NCBI GenBank assembly: GCA_041567315.1
Contig: JBFGCA010000055.1
Span: 1 to 29,750 of the forward strand
Direction: 5' to 3'
Length of the DNA stretch: 29,750 bases
Source: JBFGCA01 sp041567315
Lineage (GTDB): Bacteria; Acidobacteriota; Thermoanaerobaculia; Multivoradales; JAHEKO01
Shown in pieces: positions 23,735 to 29,750 of this stretch. Both the position numbers and the translations under genes were made by a program. Below the pieces are notes generated by a model. The model was given only the letters and a program-made list of their open reading frames with translations. It was not told the DNA's origin and ran no database searches. Every line of letters begins with the position of its first letter. Within the stretch, counting starts at the first letter, position 1.

Positions 23735-24038
23735 GTTGGTCACGGTCTCCTGGATGGGGACGCCCCCGCCCGTGGCTGGGGGGCTTTCGCGCGGGCGATG
23801 GGTCGCAGCCTGCGGGGGTTCCCCCGCGGCCGCCTGGGGGCCGGGGGGTTCCCTTCGCTCCACTCCCCCACCCTGGCCAACACGTTCCGCTGCCGGGAAC
23901 CCCCCGGCCTGGCGGCGGCCTCCCGCCCCCTGACGGCGGACTGCCGCGTTGCCGTAGGGTCGATGCCTATGACGGGTCCCGGGCGGCCAAGAAGAAGAGG
24001 GGCTCCGAGGCGAACAGTAGTGGTGAGGTCGGGCATGG
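23735..24038. repeat. GC-rich intergenic segment with a 15-bp inverted repeat
   Basis: This 304-base gap inside the oxidoreductase operon has no gene I can support. It holds GCGGGGG-TT-CCCCCGC (23812-23827) and a perfect 15-base inverted repeat, GGCCGGGGGGTTCCC at 23839-23853 and GGGAACCCCCCGGCC at 23895-23909, with a 41-base spacer. The minus-strand transcript would fold strongly here, after the NrfD fusion and before the catalytic subunit. It could be a dispersed palindromic element or an mRNA stabilising structure. There is no T-tract. Confidence 0.5.
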
Positions 24039-25622
24039 TCAGGCGAGGGGGACGGACTGGCCGGCCTGGACGTAGGCGTGTTCGAAGGCGAAGAGGCCGG
24101 CGAGGGCGGTGAGTGCGGCGGGCCAGGGGCCGAGCCAGGGGGCGGCGACGGCGGCGGCGGCGAGCAGCAGGCCGGCCCAGAAGAAGCCGGCGAAGCGGCC
24201 GGCGGTCATCTCGTGGGTGGCGAGGCGCGCGTGGGCGGTGGGATGGGTGAGGGTGATCTCGCCGAGGACCATCAGCAGGTGGGCGGCGGCGGTGACGGCG
24301 ACGACCTGGAGGAGGGGGGGCACGGCGGAGGGCTCGAAGAGGAGCGCCACGGGGAGCAGGGCGGCGGCGCCGGCGAGGACGGTCTGGACCGCCAGGTGGG
24401 GCGGCAGCAGCGGGCTCTGCCAGAGGTCGCGGGCCTTGGCCTGGGCGAACAGGTAGGCGGTATAGACCGCGGTCAGCAGGCCGAGCGGCAGGCCGGGCCA
24501 GGCCAGCCAGCGGCGGACGGAGTCCGGCCAGTCGAGCAGGCTGGCCAGGAAGTGGAGGCCGAGGACCGCGCCGTAGCCGGCGATGATGAACGCCCCCTTG
24601 ACCAGCCAGCTCCGCCAGTGGGGACGGGCGAAGATCATCCAGAAGCGTTCGGGGTGCTCGAGGTCCCAGACCAGGAGCGCCCCGGTGACGCCCAGGAAGG
24701 CGCCGCCCAGGATCGGGGCCGCCCAGCGCCACAAGGGGCTGGCGTCGCCGATGGCGCCCAGCAGCAGGAGCAGCAGCGCCACCAGGTAGACGCCGGCGGC
24801 GATCCCCTTGGTCAGGGTGTAGAGGCTCACCCGCCAATCCCAGGGCGCCTTGTGGGGCACGTCGTAGGAGAGCAGGGCGGCGGCCGAGGAGTTGCCGGCG
24901 ACCGGGTTGCCGGCTCCGGAGTCGCCACCATCGGGGTGGCCGGAGACCACGTGCGAGCCGCCGGTGAGCTGCTCGCTCCACATGAACAGGCCGCCGCCCG
25001 GGCGCTTCGCCGCCAGCGGGTCGAGGGTCGCCTGGTGAGCGCCGCGGTAGAACAGCTTGGGGTGGGTCTCCTTCTCGGGCCGGCGGACGCTGACCGGCTC
25101 GCGGTGGACCATCCGCGTCACCCTGGCGCCGGGGTCCTCGAGGTCGCCGACCAGGATCGCCTCGGTGGGGCAGACCACCACGCAGGCCGGCTCCAGCCCC
25201 ACGTCGATGCGGTGGGCGCAGAAGTTGCACTTCTCGGCGGAGTGGTCCTCGGGGTTGATGAAGATGGCGTCGTACGGGCAGGCCGCGATGCAGGCCTTGC
25301 AGCCGATGCAGATCGACTTGTCGAAGTCGACGATGCCGTCGGGCCGCGCGTACATGGCGCGGGTCGGGCAGGCGTGGGTGCAGGGGGCGTCGGCGCACTG
25401 GTTGCAGCGCGTCACCTGGAAGGCGCGCCGCGCCTGGGGGAAGGTGCCGACGTCGACGTACTTGACGTAGGTGCGGGTGACCGACAGCGGCACCTCGTTC
25501 TCGGACTTGCAGGCGGTGGTGCAGGCGTGGCAGCCGATGCAGCTCTCGTGGTCGATGACCTTGGCCCAGCGCGCGGTCGGCTGCGGGGTCGGGTCGGCGG
25601 CTGCCGTCATGGGTTCGGCCAT
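24039..25622 (-). CDS. Fused four-cluster ferredoxin and NrfD-type membrane subunit
   Basis: 527 residues. Residues 20-160 form a PsrB/DmsB/HybA-like ferredoxin with sixteen cysteines for four [4Fe-4S] clusters: C28/31/34/38, C73/76/81/85, C105/108/111/115 and C132/135/147/151. After a Gly/Ser-rich linker (about 205-250), residues 255-525 form an NrfD/PsrC membrane domain with eight or nine helices, starting APWDWRVSLYTLTKGIAAGV and including LVWDLEHPERFWMIF. In PsrABC and SoeABC these are two proteins; here they are one chain. The protein would pass electrons between the catalytic subunit and the quinone pool. GGGAGG lies four bases before the ATG. No dedicated assembly chaperone gene is visible nearby. 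Confidence 0.93.
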   Translation of the reverse strand: MAEPMTAAADPTPQPTARWAKVIDHESCIGCHACTTACKSENEVPLSVTRTYVKYVDVGTFPQARRAFQVTRCNQCADAPCTHACPTRAMYARPDGIVDFDKSICIGCKACIAACPYDAIFINPEDHSAEKCNFCAHRIDVGLEPACVVVCPTEAILVGDLEDPGARVTRMVHREPVSVRRPEKETHPKLFYRGAHQATLDPLAAKRPGGGLFMWSEQLTGGSHVVSGHPDGGDSGAGNPVAGNSSAAALLSYDVPHKAPWDWRVSLYTLTKGIAAGVYLVALLLLLLGAIGDASPLWRWAAPILGGAFLGVTGALLVWDLEHPERFWMIFARPHWRSWLVKGAFIIAGYGAVLGLHFLASLLDWPDSVRRWLAWPGLPLGLLTAVYTAYLFAQAKARDLWQSPLLPPHLAVQTVLAGAAALLPVALLFEPSAVPPLLQVVAVTAAAHLLMVLGEITLTHPTAHARLATHEMTAGRFAGFFWAGLLLAAAAVAAPWLGPWPAALTALAGLFAFEHAYVQAGQSVPLA

Positions 25623-25651
25623 CTATCCTCCCTCGATGTTCCGGTCGCGTA

Positions 25652-25657
25652 ATCTTA
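25652..25657 (-). promoter_or_regulatory. Candidate -10 element for the oxidoreductase operon
   Basis: TAAGAT on the minus strand in the 111-base divergent gap, with about 26 bases of leader before the ATG at 25622. It matches the consensus in four of six positions, and no clear -35 is seen. Confidence 0.3.
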
Positions 25658-25733
25658 ACCACGGCCGCAGACGGCGCCCGCCGGCCCGACGGCTCATCAC
25701 TATCGCCCGCGACGCTCCGCCAGAGGAGACCTC

Positions 25734-26861
25734 ATGACCGATCCGGCCCCCGACGCCGCGCCCCCGGCGGCGCCCGCCGACAGCTCGCAGACCAGCTCCC
25801 GGAGTGGTTCCGGGACCGCCGCGCAGGCCCCCGCGCGGGACCCCGCCGCGGTCCTCGCCTCGGCGCCCGCCTCGAGCCCCGAGTTCACCACCGCCATGGT
25901 CCACCTCTACCGCGGCGAGGTGGCGCGCTCCAACACCTGGCGGGGGCGGCTCGATGCCACCACCAACTGGGCGGTGGTGACCACCGGCGCCGCCCTCACC
26001 TTCGCCTTCGGCGGCGTCGCCAACCCGCCGGTGGTGCTGCTGATCGTCACCCTGCTGGCGCTGCTCTTCCTGTTCATCGAGGCGCGCCGCTACCGCTACT
26101 ACGAGTTGTGGACCCACCGGGTGCGGCTGATGGAGACCAACTTCTACGGCAGCCTGCTGACCCCCAACGCCCAGGCGCGGAGCGACTGGCGGGAAGAGCT
26201 CTACCAGAGCCTCCGCCATCCGGCCTTCCCGATCACCCTGCTCGAGGCGCTGGGCCGGCGCTACCGCCGCAACTACGCGCCGCTGTTCCTGATCCTGGCG
26301 GTGAGCTGGTTGGTCAAGGTGACGATCCACCCGACGCCGGTCGGCGGCTGGCCGGAGTTCCTCGAGCGGGCCGCGGTGGGGCCGCTCCCGGGCTGGGCGG
26401 CGCTCACCGTCGGCGTCGTCTTCAACGGCGCGCTGATCGCCCTGGGGCTTTTCACGGTGGGTTTGCGGCGCTCGGACGCCGAGGTGTTCGGCGAGGCGCC
26501 GCGGGCCTACAAACGGCTGCTGGTGCGGCTGCGGGCGGCCACCCGCGAGGCGCTCGAGATCGACCTGGGCGCTTTCCGCCCCACCTGGGGCGACCGCCGC
26601 AAGCAGCTCGTCTACATCGTCTCCGACCGGGTCCAGGAGGTCGGCCGGCCGCTGCTCCAGGAGCTCGACCGCGGCGTCACCCTGATCAAGGGCGTCGGCA
26701 TGTACAGCGGCAAGGAGCACGGCATCCTGATGTGCGTGGTCACCGGCCGCCAGGCCGACCGCCTCAAGGAGATCGTTCATCGCCACGACCCGCGCGCCTT
26801 CGTGGTCATCACCGGCGCCCGCGACGTGCGGGGCGAGGGCTTCCGCCCCCTCGAGGCCTGA
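25734..26861 (+). CDS. DUF2270-DUF2179 fusion membrane protein
   Basis: 375 residues. A 45-residue Ala/Pro/Ser-rich head is followed by DUF2270: MVHLYRGEVARSNTWRGRLD (from about residue 55) and four membrane helices (about 78-95, 98-117, 182-199, 222-243). The C-terminal part, from about 300, reads YIVSDRVQEVGRPLLQELDR, then GVTLIKGVGMYSGKEHGILM and DPRAFVVITGARDVRGEGF. This is the DUF2179 domain found at the C-terminus of YitT proteins, which has an ACT-like look. DUF2270 proteins are usually found alone, so this pairing is uncommon. The function is unknown; the tail may bind a ligand and control the membrane part. GAGGAG at 25723-25728 marks the start. Confidence 0.82.
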   Translation: MTDPAPDAAPPAAPADSSQTSSRSGSGTAAQAPARDPAAVLASAPASSPEFTTAMVHLYRGEVARSNTWRGRLDATTNWAVVTTGAALTFAFGGVANPPVVLLIVTLLALLFLFIEARRYRYYELWTHRVRLMETNFYGSLLTPNAQARSDWREELYQSLRHPAFPITLLEALGRRYRRNYAPLFLILAVSWLVKVTIHPTPVGGWPEFLERAAVGPLPGWAALTVGVVFNGALIALGLFTVGLRRSDAEVFGEAPRAYKRLLVRLRAATREALEIDLGAFRPTWGDRRKQLVYIVSDRVQEVGRPLLQELDRGVTLIKGVGMYSGKEHGILMCVVTGRQADRLKEIVHRHDPRAFVVITGARDVRGEGFRPLEA

Positions 26862-26896
26862 GCCCGCCGCCCCGCGGCCGCGGCCGCCGCTGCCGC

Positions 26897-28189
26897 TCAG
26901 CGGCCCCAGGAGTAGCCGATCTCGAGGTCGAACTGGTCCATCTCCAGCTCGATGGTCTGGGCGCCCGGGGCCTCCAGCGGGTTGGCGCCCCTGACGCTCA
27001 CCGAGGGGGCGTACATGAAGGCCAGGTTGAGGGCGCCCCTGCCGAGCTGGCGGGTGAAGCCGAAGGTCAGGTGCTCCTCCATGACCCCGGGGGCGAGGAT
27101 GTTGAACAGCACCTCGGTGTCGGGGATCGGCTGGTCGCCGCTCGAGACGCCGGCGCGCCAGGTCCACGGGGCGCCGCCCCACTGCACGCCGGCCTTGACC
27201 ACCGTCATGTCCTCCCAGCCGAAGCCCGGCCCGGCGATCCGCCCGAGCAGGAAGTTGGGGTCGCCGCCGAAGGCGCGGCCGAGGGCGGGCATCAGCGGGT
27301 TGCCCACCGCCTCGACGTCGCTGTAGAGGATCTGCTGGACGTCGAGCACGAAATAGGACGATTCCCCAAATCGGTAGGCGAACCCCGCCGTCCAGGTGGC
27401 CGGGATGTCGAAATCGCCCTCGCCGGCGAACAGACCGGCGTAGTCCGAGAACTCCTCCATGGCGATCTGGGTCTGGTAGGCGACGCCGAACGAGAAGCGG
27501 TCGGTCCACTGGCCGAGATAGCCCACCCGGCCGCCGAAGCCGGTCGAGTCGTCGTGGCCGTTGTTGCTGAGCGCGGCCGGGTTGGACGAGAACCCGCCGA
27601 AGGCCTGGATCCCCTGCACCTCGAAGGTCTGGTAGGCGAGGATCGGACTCACTCCGAAGGCGTGCCTGCCGCCGCCCGGGCGGGTCGCCCACGTGGGGAC
27701 GATGAAGAGCTGCGACAGGTCGACCCCGGTCGGCTGGGTGCCGAAGAAGGTGCTGGTCGCGTAGTCGGTGTTCATGCCGCCCTGGCCGTAGACCGAGATG
27801 CCGATCGAGCTCGACGGGCCCAGCATCCAGTTGGCACCGAAGTTGGGCACGAAGAAGTACTCCGAGTCGCTGTCGACGGTGCCAGGGACCAGCCCGAAGG
27901 TGCCGGGGAAGCCGGTCGGATCGCCGCTCACGGTGTACTTGCGGTTGGGGTTGAAGATCGCCATGCCGACGTCGTAGCGCTTGCCGACCAGCGCCATACC
28001 GGCCGGGTTGGTGCCCGCCGCCAGCGCGTCCTGCGGCAGCGCCACCCCCGCCCCGGCCAGCCCCTTCGAGCGGGTGCCGACGCCGTGGATGAGATAGCCG
28101 TTGGTGGCGGCGAGCGGCGCCGCGGTCAAAGCCAGCGCCGCGGCGGCCAGCAGCAAGAGCCCGAGCCGAGTAGTCGAGGACCCTGTCAT
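26897..28189 (-). CDS. FadL/OmpP1-type outer membrane transporter
   Basis: 430 residues. The signal peptide ends near PLAA-TNGY, and the mature protein begins with the family signature GYLIHGVGTRSKGLAGAGVA followed by NPAGMALVG. The rest is a beta-barrel pattern of alternating aromatic and small residues, ending in GYSWGR (family members usually end in Phe or Trp nearby). FadL proteins bring long-chain fatty acids or other hydrophobic compounds across the outer membrane. AGGAG lies eight bases before the ATG at 28189. The expression signal is strong: a near-consensus promoter lies about 250 bases upstream. It confirms a diderm host. The substrate is not evident. Confidence 0.9.
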   Translation of the reverse strand: MTGSSTTRLGLLLLAAAALALTAAPLAATNGYLIHGVGTRSKGLAGAGVALPQDALAAGTNPAGMALVGKRYDVGMAIFNPNRKYTVSGDPTGFPGTFGLVPGTVDSDSEYFFVPNFGANWMLGPSSSIGISVYGQGGMNTDYATSTFFGTQPTGVDLSQLFIVPTWATRPGGGRHAFGVSPILAYQTFEVQGIQAFGGFSSNPAALSNNGHDDSTGFGGRVGYLGQWTDRFSFGVAYQTQIAMEEFSDYAGLFAGEGDFDIPATWTAGFAYRFGESSYFVLDVQQILYSDVEAVGNPLMPALGRAFGGDPNFLLGRIAGPGFGWEDMTVVKAGVQWGGAPWTWRAGVSSGDQPIPDTEVLFNILAPGVMEEHLTFGFTRQLGRGALNLAFMYAPSVSVRGANPLEAPGAQTIELEMDQFDLEIGYSWGR

Positions 28190-28430
28190 CGGAGGATCTC
28201 CTTTCACTGTCCTTGCACGTGTTCGCGAGCCCGCGGACGGGCCGGGACCAACCGGGCGCACGCCGGGAGCGCCGCCGCGGACGCCGTCCACCCTCGCAGG
28301 CGGCGGGCGCCCCCGCCACGGCTGGGCGGGTGGGTCGGTTGACGCATCGAGACGGCGGCCGGGCTGCCCCTGCCCTCTGCCGACGGGTGGGGCCGGCCCG
28401 CCCCTTTGTATCGCTAGTTGCCGAAAAAGG
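28190..28430 (-). other. Long 5' leader of the FadL gene
   Basis: The near-consensus promoter at 28431-28459 predicts a leader of about 235 bases. It is GC-rich and contains palindromes such as GGGCCGGCCC, but matches no riboswitch I know. A small in-frame ATG frame in the leader has poor coding character and no Shine-Dalgarno site. Confidence 0.35.
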
Positions 28431-28459
28431 AATATAGGCAGCCGCGCCGGGGCTGTCAA
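28431..28459 (-). promoter_or_regulatory. Near-consensus sigma70 promoter for the FadL gene
   Basis: On the minus strand TTGACA (28454-28459) is a perfect -35, separated by exactly 17 bases from TATATT (28431-28436), which matches five of six -10 positions. This is the best promoter in the window. An imperfect palindrome CGTCA-AC-TGACG lies about 55 bases further upstream (28512-28523) and could be an operator. Confidence 0.75.
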
Positions 28460-28603
28460 GGGAAGGGAGCGGAGAGGCCCTCGACGCGCCACTGGCCCCA
28501 CCGACCGGGGACGTCAACTGACGGCATCCGGGGGTCCGGGTTCGCGCTGACGATCTCCCTGTCGGTGCCGCTGGTCACCGCGAGCCGAGGCGCGGCAGCC
28601 CGA

Positions 28604-28632
28604 TTGACGGCGGGTCCAGGCGGCGATACGAT
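28604..28632 (+). promoter_or_regulatory. Orphan plus-strand promoter
   Basis: TTGACG (28604-28609, five of six -35 matches), exactly 17 bases, then TACGAT (28627-28632, four of six -10 matches). Transcription would start near 28639 and run toward the Cys-rich gene's 3' end. No plausible coding frame follows. Confidence 0.55.
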
Positions 28633-28638
28633 CCCGCA

Positions 28639-28860
28639 TCCTCCGCTCAACCTTTCACTGGCCTCGAGGCGGTTTCGCTCTCGGCGCGAGGGACCTGTCC
28701 GTCAAGGACGGCTTGCAACAGACAAAGGAGCGTTGCACGAGGCGAGCCTGGCTTGTCGGGGATCAGCCTAGAGACTCGGGCGGCGCCCGGGAATGAGGGG
28801 AAACCCCCCTTCGCACCGGGGGAAATCCCCCAGACGGCTGTGCGGCCCTGCGGTCACGGC
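28639..28860 (+). ncRNA. Candidate small RNA from the orphan promoter
   Basis: About 220 bases without a protein gene follow the promoter at 28604-28632. They contain CCGTC-AAG-GACGG (about 28698) and two tandem hairpins of G-run/A-rich loop/C-run type (28797-28809 and 28818-28831). AAAGGAG near 28724 is followed by TTG only two bases on, so translation is unlikely. No T-tract terminator is seen on the plus strand. The transcript would be partly antisense to the end of the Cys-rich mRNA if it read through. The remaining part of 28460-28913 shows nothing else. Confidence 0.35.
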
Positions 28861-28861
28861 G

Positions 28862-28890
28862 AAAAAAAGGGGGAGGCACGGGCCTCCCCC
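28862..28890 (-). terminator. Intrinsic terminator of the Cys-rich gene
   Basis: On the minus strand GGGGGAGGC, loop CCGT, GCCTCCCCC is a perfect nine-base stem followed by seven T. It lies about 24 bases after the stop codon of the Cys-rich gene. This is a canonical Rho-independent terminator, the only clear one in the window. Confidence 0.85.
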
Positions 28891-28899
28891 GAGAATAAG

Positions 28900-28919
28900 C
28901 CGTAGCCTTCCGGCTACGG
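28900..28919. repeat. Hairpin containing the stop codon of the Cys-rich gene
   Basis: CCGTAGCC (28900-28907), loop TTCC, GGCTACGG (28912-28919) form a perfect eight-base stem that includes the TAG stop of the minus-strand gene (28914-28916). It stands just before the terminator hairpin. Confidence 0.5.
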
Positions 28920-29750
28920 AACCACGGTCGTCGTCGCCGTCGCGGTGTCGTCCGTCAGGTCATCGGTCGGATCGTCGTCGGCGATGGTAGCGGTCCACAG
29001 GACCTCACCCTCGCCGACGGGCACCGCCCCACCGGGACACAGGCTCCCGGCGGTGCACGGCGGGAAGAGCCACGTGGTGTGCCCGTCGCCGGCGGGGTCG
29101 GAAACCGGCATGGTTTGGCTGTATACCCCCAGACCGCCCTGCGTGCCGACCAACGTCGCCGGTCGCGGCTCGTCGACCGCGCCGCCGTTCCTGACCACCA
29201 GCTTCAACGAGATCACGGGCGGCTTCCTGCTGCTCAGGCGGACCCTCTTGGTGATCTTGAAGGCCTTGATGTCGAGATCCACCACCACGGGCGGCGCCTC
29301 ACAGATGTCCTGATCCTCGTCGCAGATCTCGCCCGCCGGACAGGGATCGCCGGTCGACTGGCAGTCGAGCGCCGGATCACAGAACTCCGTTCCCGTGCAG
29401 AACAGGCCGTCGTCAGGGCAGTTGGCGTCGTTGGGCACGTTGTCGCAGCTGTTCGTCTCTTCGTTGCACGAGTCGTCCGTGCAGCCGACGCCGTCCGAGC
29501 AGTCCGGTGGCGTGCCCGCATCGCACGTGTCGGTGGCCTCGTTGCAGACCTCGTCGCCGTCGCAGTGGAGGCCGTTGCCGCAATCGAGTGGGGCGCCGCC
29601 GCCACAGACGCCGGCGCCGTCGCAGGCCTCGTTCTCGTTGCAGAAGAGCCCGTCGTCGCAAGCCGCGCCCGCCGGCACCCAGTTCGGATCGCAGGCGCCC
29701 GACAGGCAGCTGTCGGCGTTGTCGCACTGATCCGAGGAGGGATCGCCGCA
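28914..29750 (-). CDS. Cys-rich repeat surface protein (partial)
   Basis: The visible 278 residues are the C-terminal part; the frame stays open to the right edge without a start. The visible N-terminal 150 residues are rows of short cysteine repeats of the type DDGLFCNENEACDGAGVC, CGNGLHCDGDEVCNEATDTC and PDDGLFCTGTEFCDPALDC, each with about five or six Cys and many Asp/Asn. Such repeats are common in secreted proteins of Myxococcota and Acidobacteriota and probably bind calcium and form disulfides outside the cell. The last 130 residues (VVVDLDIKAFKITKRVRLSS onward) are a beta-rich domain ending in an Asp/Thr-rich tail. A GTG inside the frame at 29678 is not the true start, since the repeats continue upstream. 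Confidence 0.85.
   Translation of the reverse strand, partial: CGDPSSDQCDNADSCLSGACDPNWVPAGAACDDGLFCNENEACDGAGVCGGGAPLDCGNGLHCDGDEVCNEATDTCDAGTPPDCSDGVGCTDDSCNEETNSCDNVPNDANCPDDGLFCTGTEFCDPALDCQSTGDPCPAGEICDEDQDICEAPPVVVDLDIKAFKITKRVRLSSRKPPVISLKLVVRNGGAVDEPRPATLVGTQGGLGVYSQTMPVSDPAGDGHTTWLFPPCTAGSLCPGGAVPVGEGEVLWTATIADDDPTDDLTDDTATATTTVVP

Noticed and set aside
22631..24112. A 493-codon plus-strand frame opposite the catalytic subunit
   Set aside because: Gly/Val/Asp-rich antisense frame typical of GC-rich DNA, with no motif.
25623..28517. A 964-codon minus-strand frame overlapping the FadL and DUF2270 genes
   Set aside because: Low-complexity Arg/Gly/Gln composition with no domain; it is the shadow of two well-supported genes.
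29678..29680. GTG as the start of the Cys-rich protein
   Set aside because: Cysteine repeats continue in frame upstream to the window edge, so the gene is truncated by the window.

Overview
The window is very GC-rich bacterial chromosome, with about 23 protein genes on both strands, no tRNA, rRNA or CRISPR array, and no recognisable transposase or prophage. The gene families suggest an Acidobacteriota member, perhaps Thermoanaerobaculia-like, with Myxococcota as the alternative: a DUF2934 protein, a Reg_prop/Y_Y_Y histidine kinase, Uma2 proteins, a eukaryote-type Ser/Thr kinase remnant, a VWA-like/TPR protein, a V4R-like protein and a Cys-rich repeat surface protein. This is inferred from family content, not from a marker gene.

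Layout. 1-2.0 kb: a kynB-kynU pair on the minus strand (tryptophan to anthranilate), translationally coupled. 2.1-5.6 kb: plus-strand HAD hydrolase, secreted YceI protein and an exported VWA-like/TPR protein. 5.6-9.05 kb: minus-strand polytopic membrane protein coupled to a kinase that has lost its catalytic half, then a HEAT-repeat protein. 9.1-11.04 kb: an HTH/zinc-ribbon regulator and a lipoprotein phosphatase on the plus strand. 11-15.7 kb, minus strand: an ECF sigma factor coupled to DUF2934, then a LuxR-type response regulator coupled to a propeller histidine kinase. 16-20.7 kb: small accessory genes (two Uma2 proteins, an S1/P1 nuclease, a V4R-like protein, an amber-interrupted RelE-like gene, a DUF6982-like protein, and a nucleotidyltransferase toxin-antitoxin-like pair). 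20.8-25.6 kb: a two-gene molybdopterin oxidoreductase (catalytic subunit plus a fused four-cluster ferredoxin/NrfD membrane subunit), probably a cytoplasm-facing PsrABC/SoeABC-type respiratory complex. 25.7-28.4 kb: a DUF2270-DUF2179 membrane protein and a FadL-type porin with a near-consensus sigma70 promoter. 28.9 kb to the right edge: a partial Cys-rich repeat protein with a clear intrinsic terminator.

The most interesting non-gene signal is a set of starts without Shine-Dalgarno sites, each with a -10-like hexamer ending exactly six bases before the ATG or GTG (9046 minus, 9149 plus, 17758 plus, 19957 plus, and perhaps 19330 plus). This is the arrangement expected for leaderless transcripts. 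Other genes here (phosphatase, FadL, DUF2934, S1/P1 nuclease, NrfD fusion) have good Shine-Dalgarno sites, so two initiation modes appear to coexist. Also notable are several stop/start overlaps that imply coupled translation (TGATG, TTGA, ATGA twice, GTGA), a consensus-like plus-strand promoter at 28604-28632 with no gene behind it, and a 15-bp perfect inverted repeat in the gap inside the oxidoreductase operon.

I found no complete system that I could call clearly new. The best candidates are the accessory cluster at 17.7-20.7 kb and the orphan promoter region at 28.6-28.9 kb.
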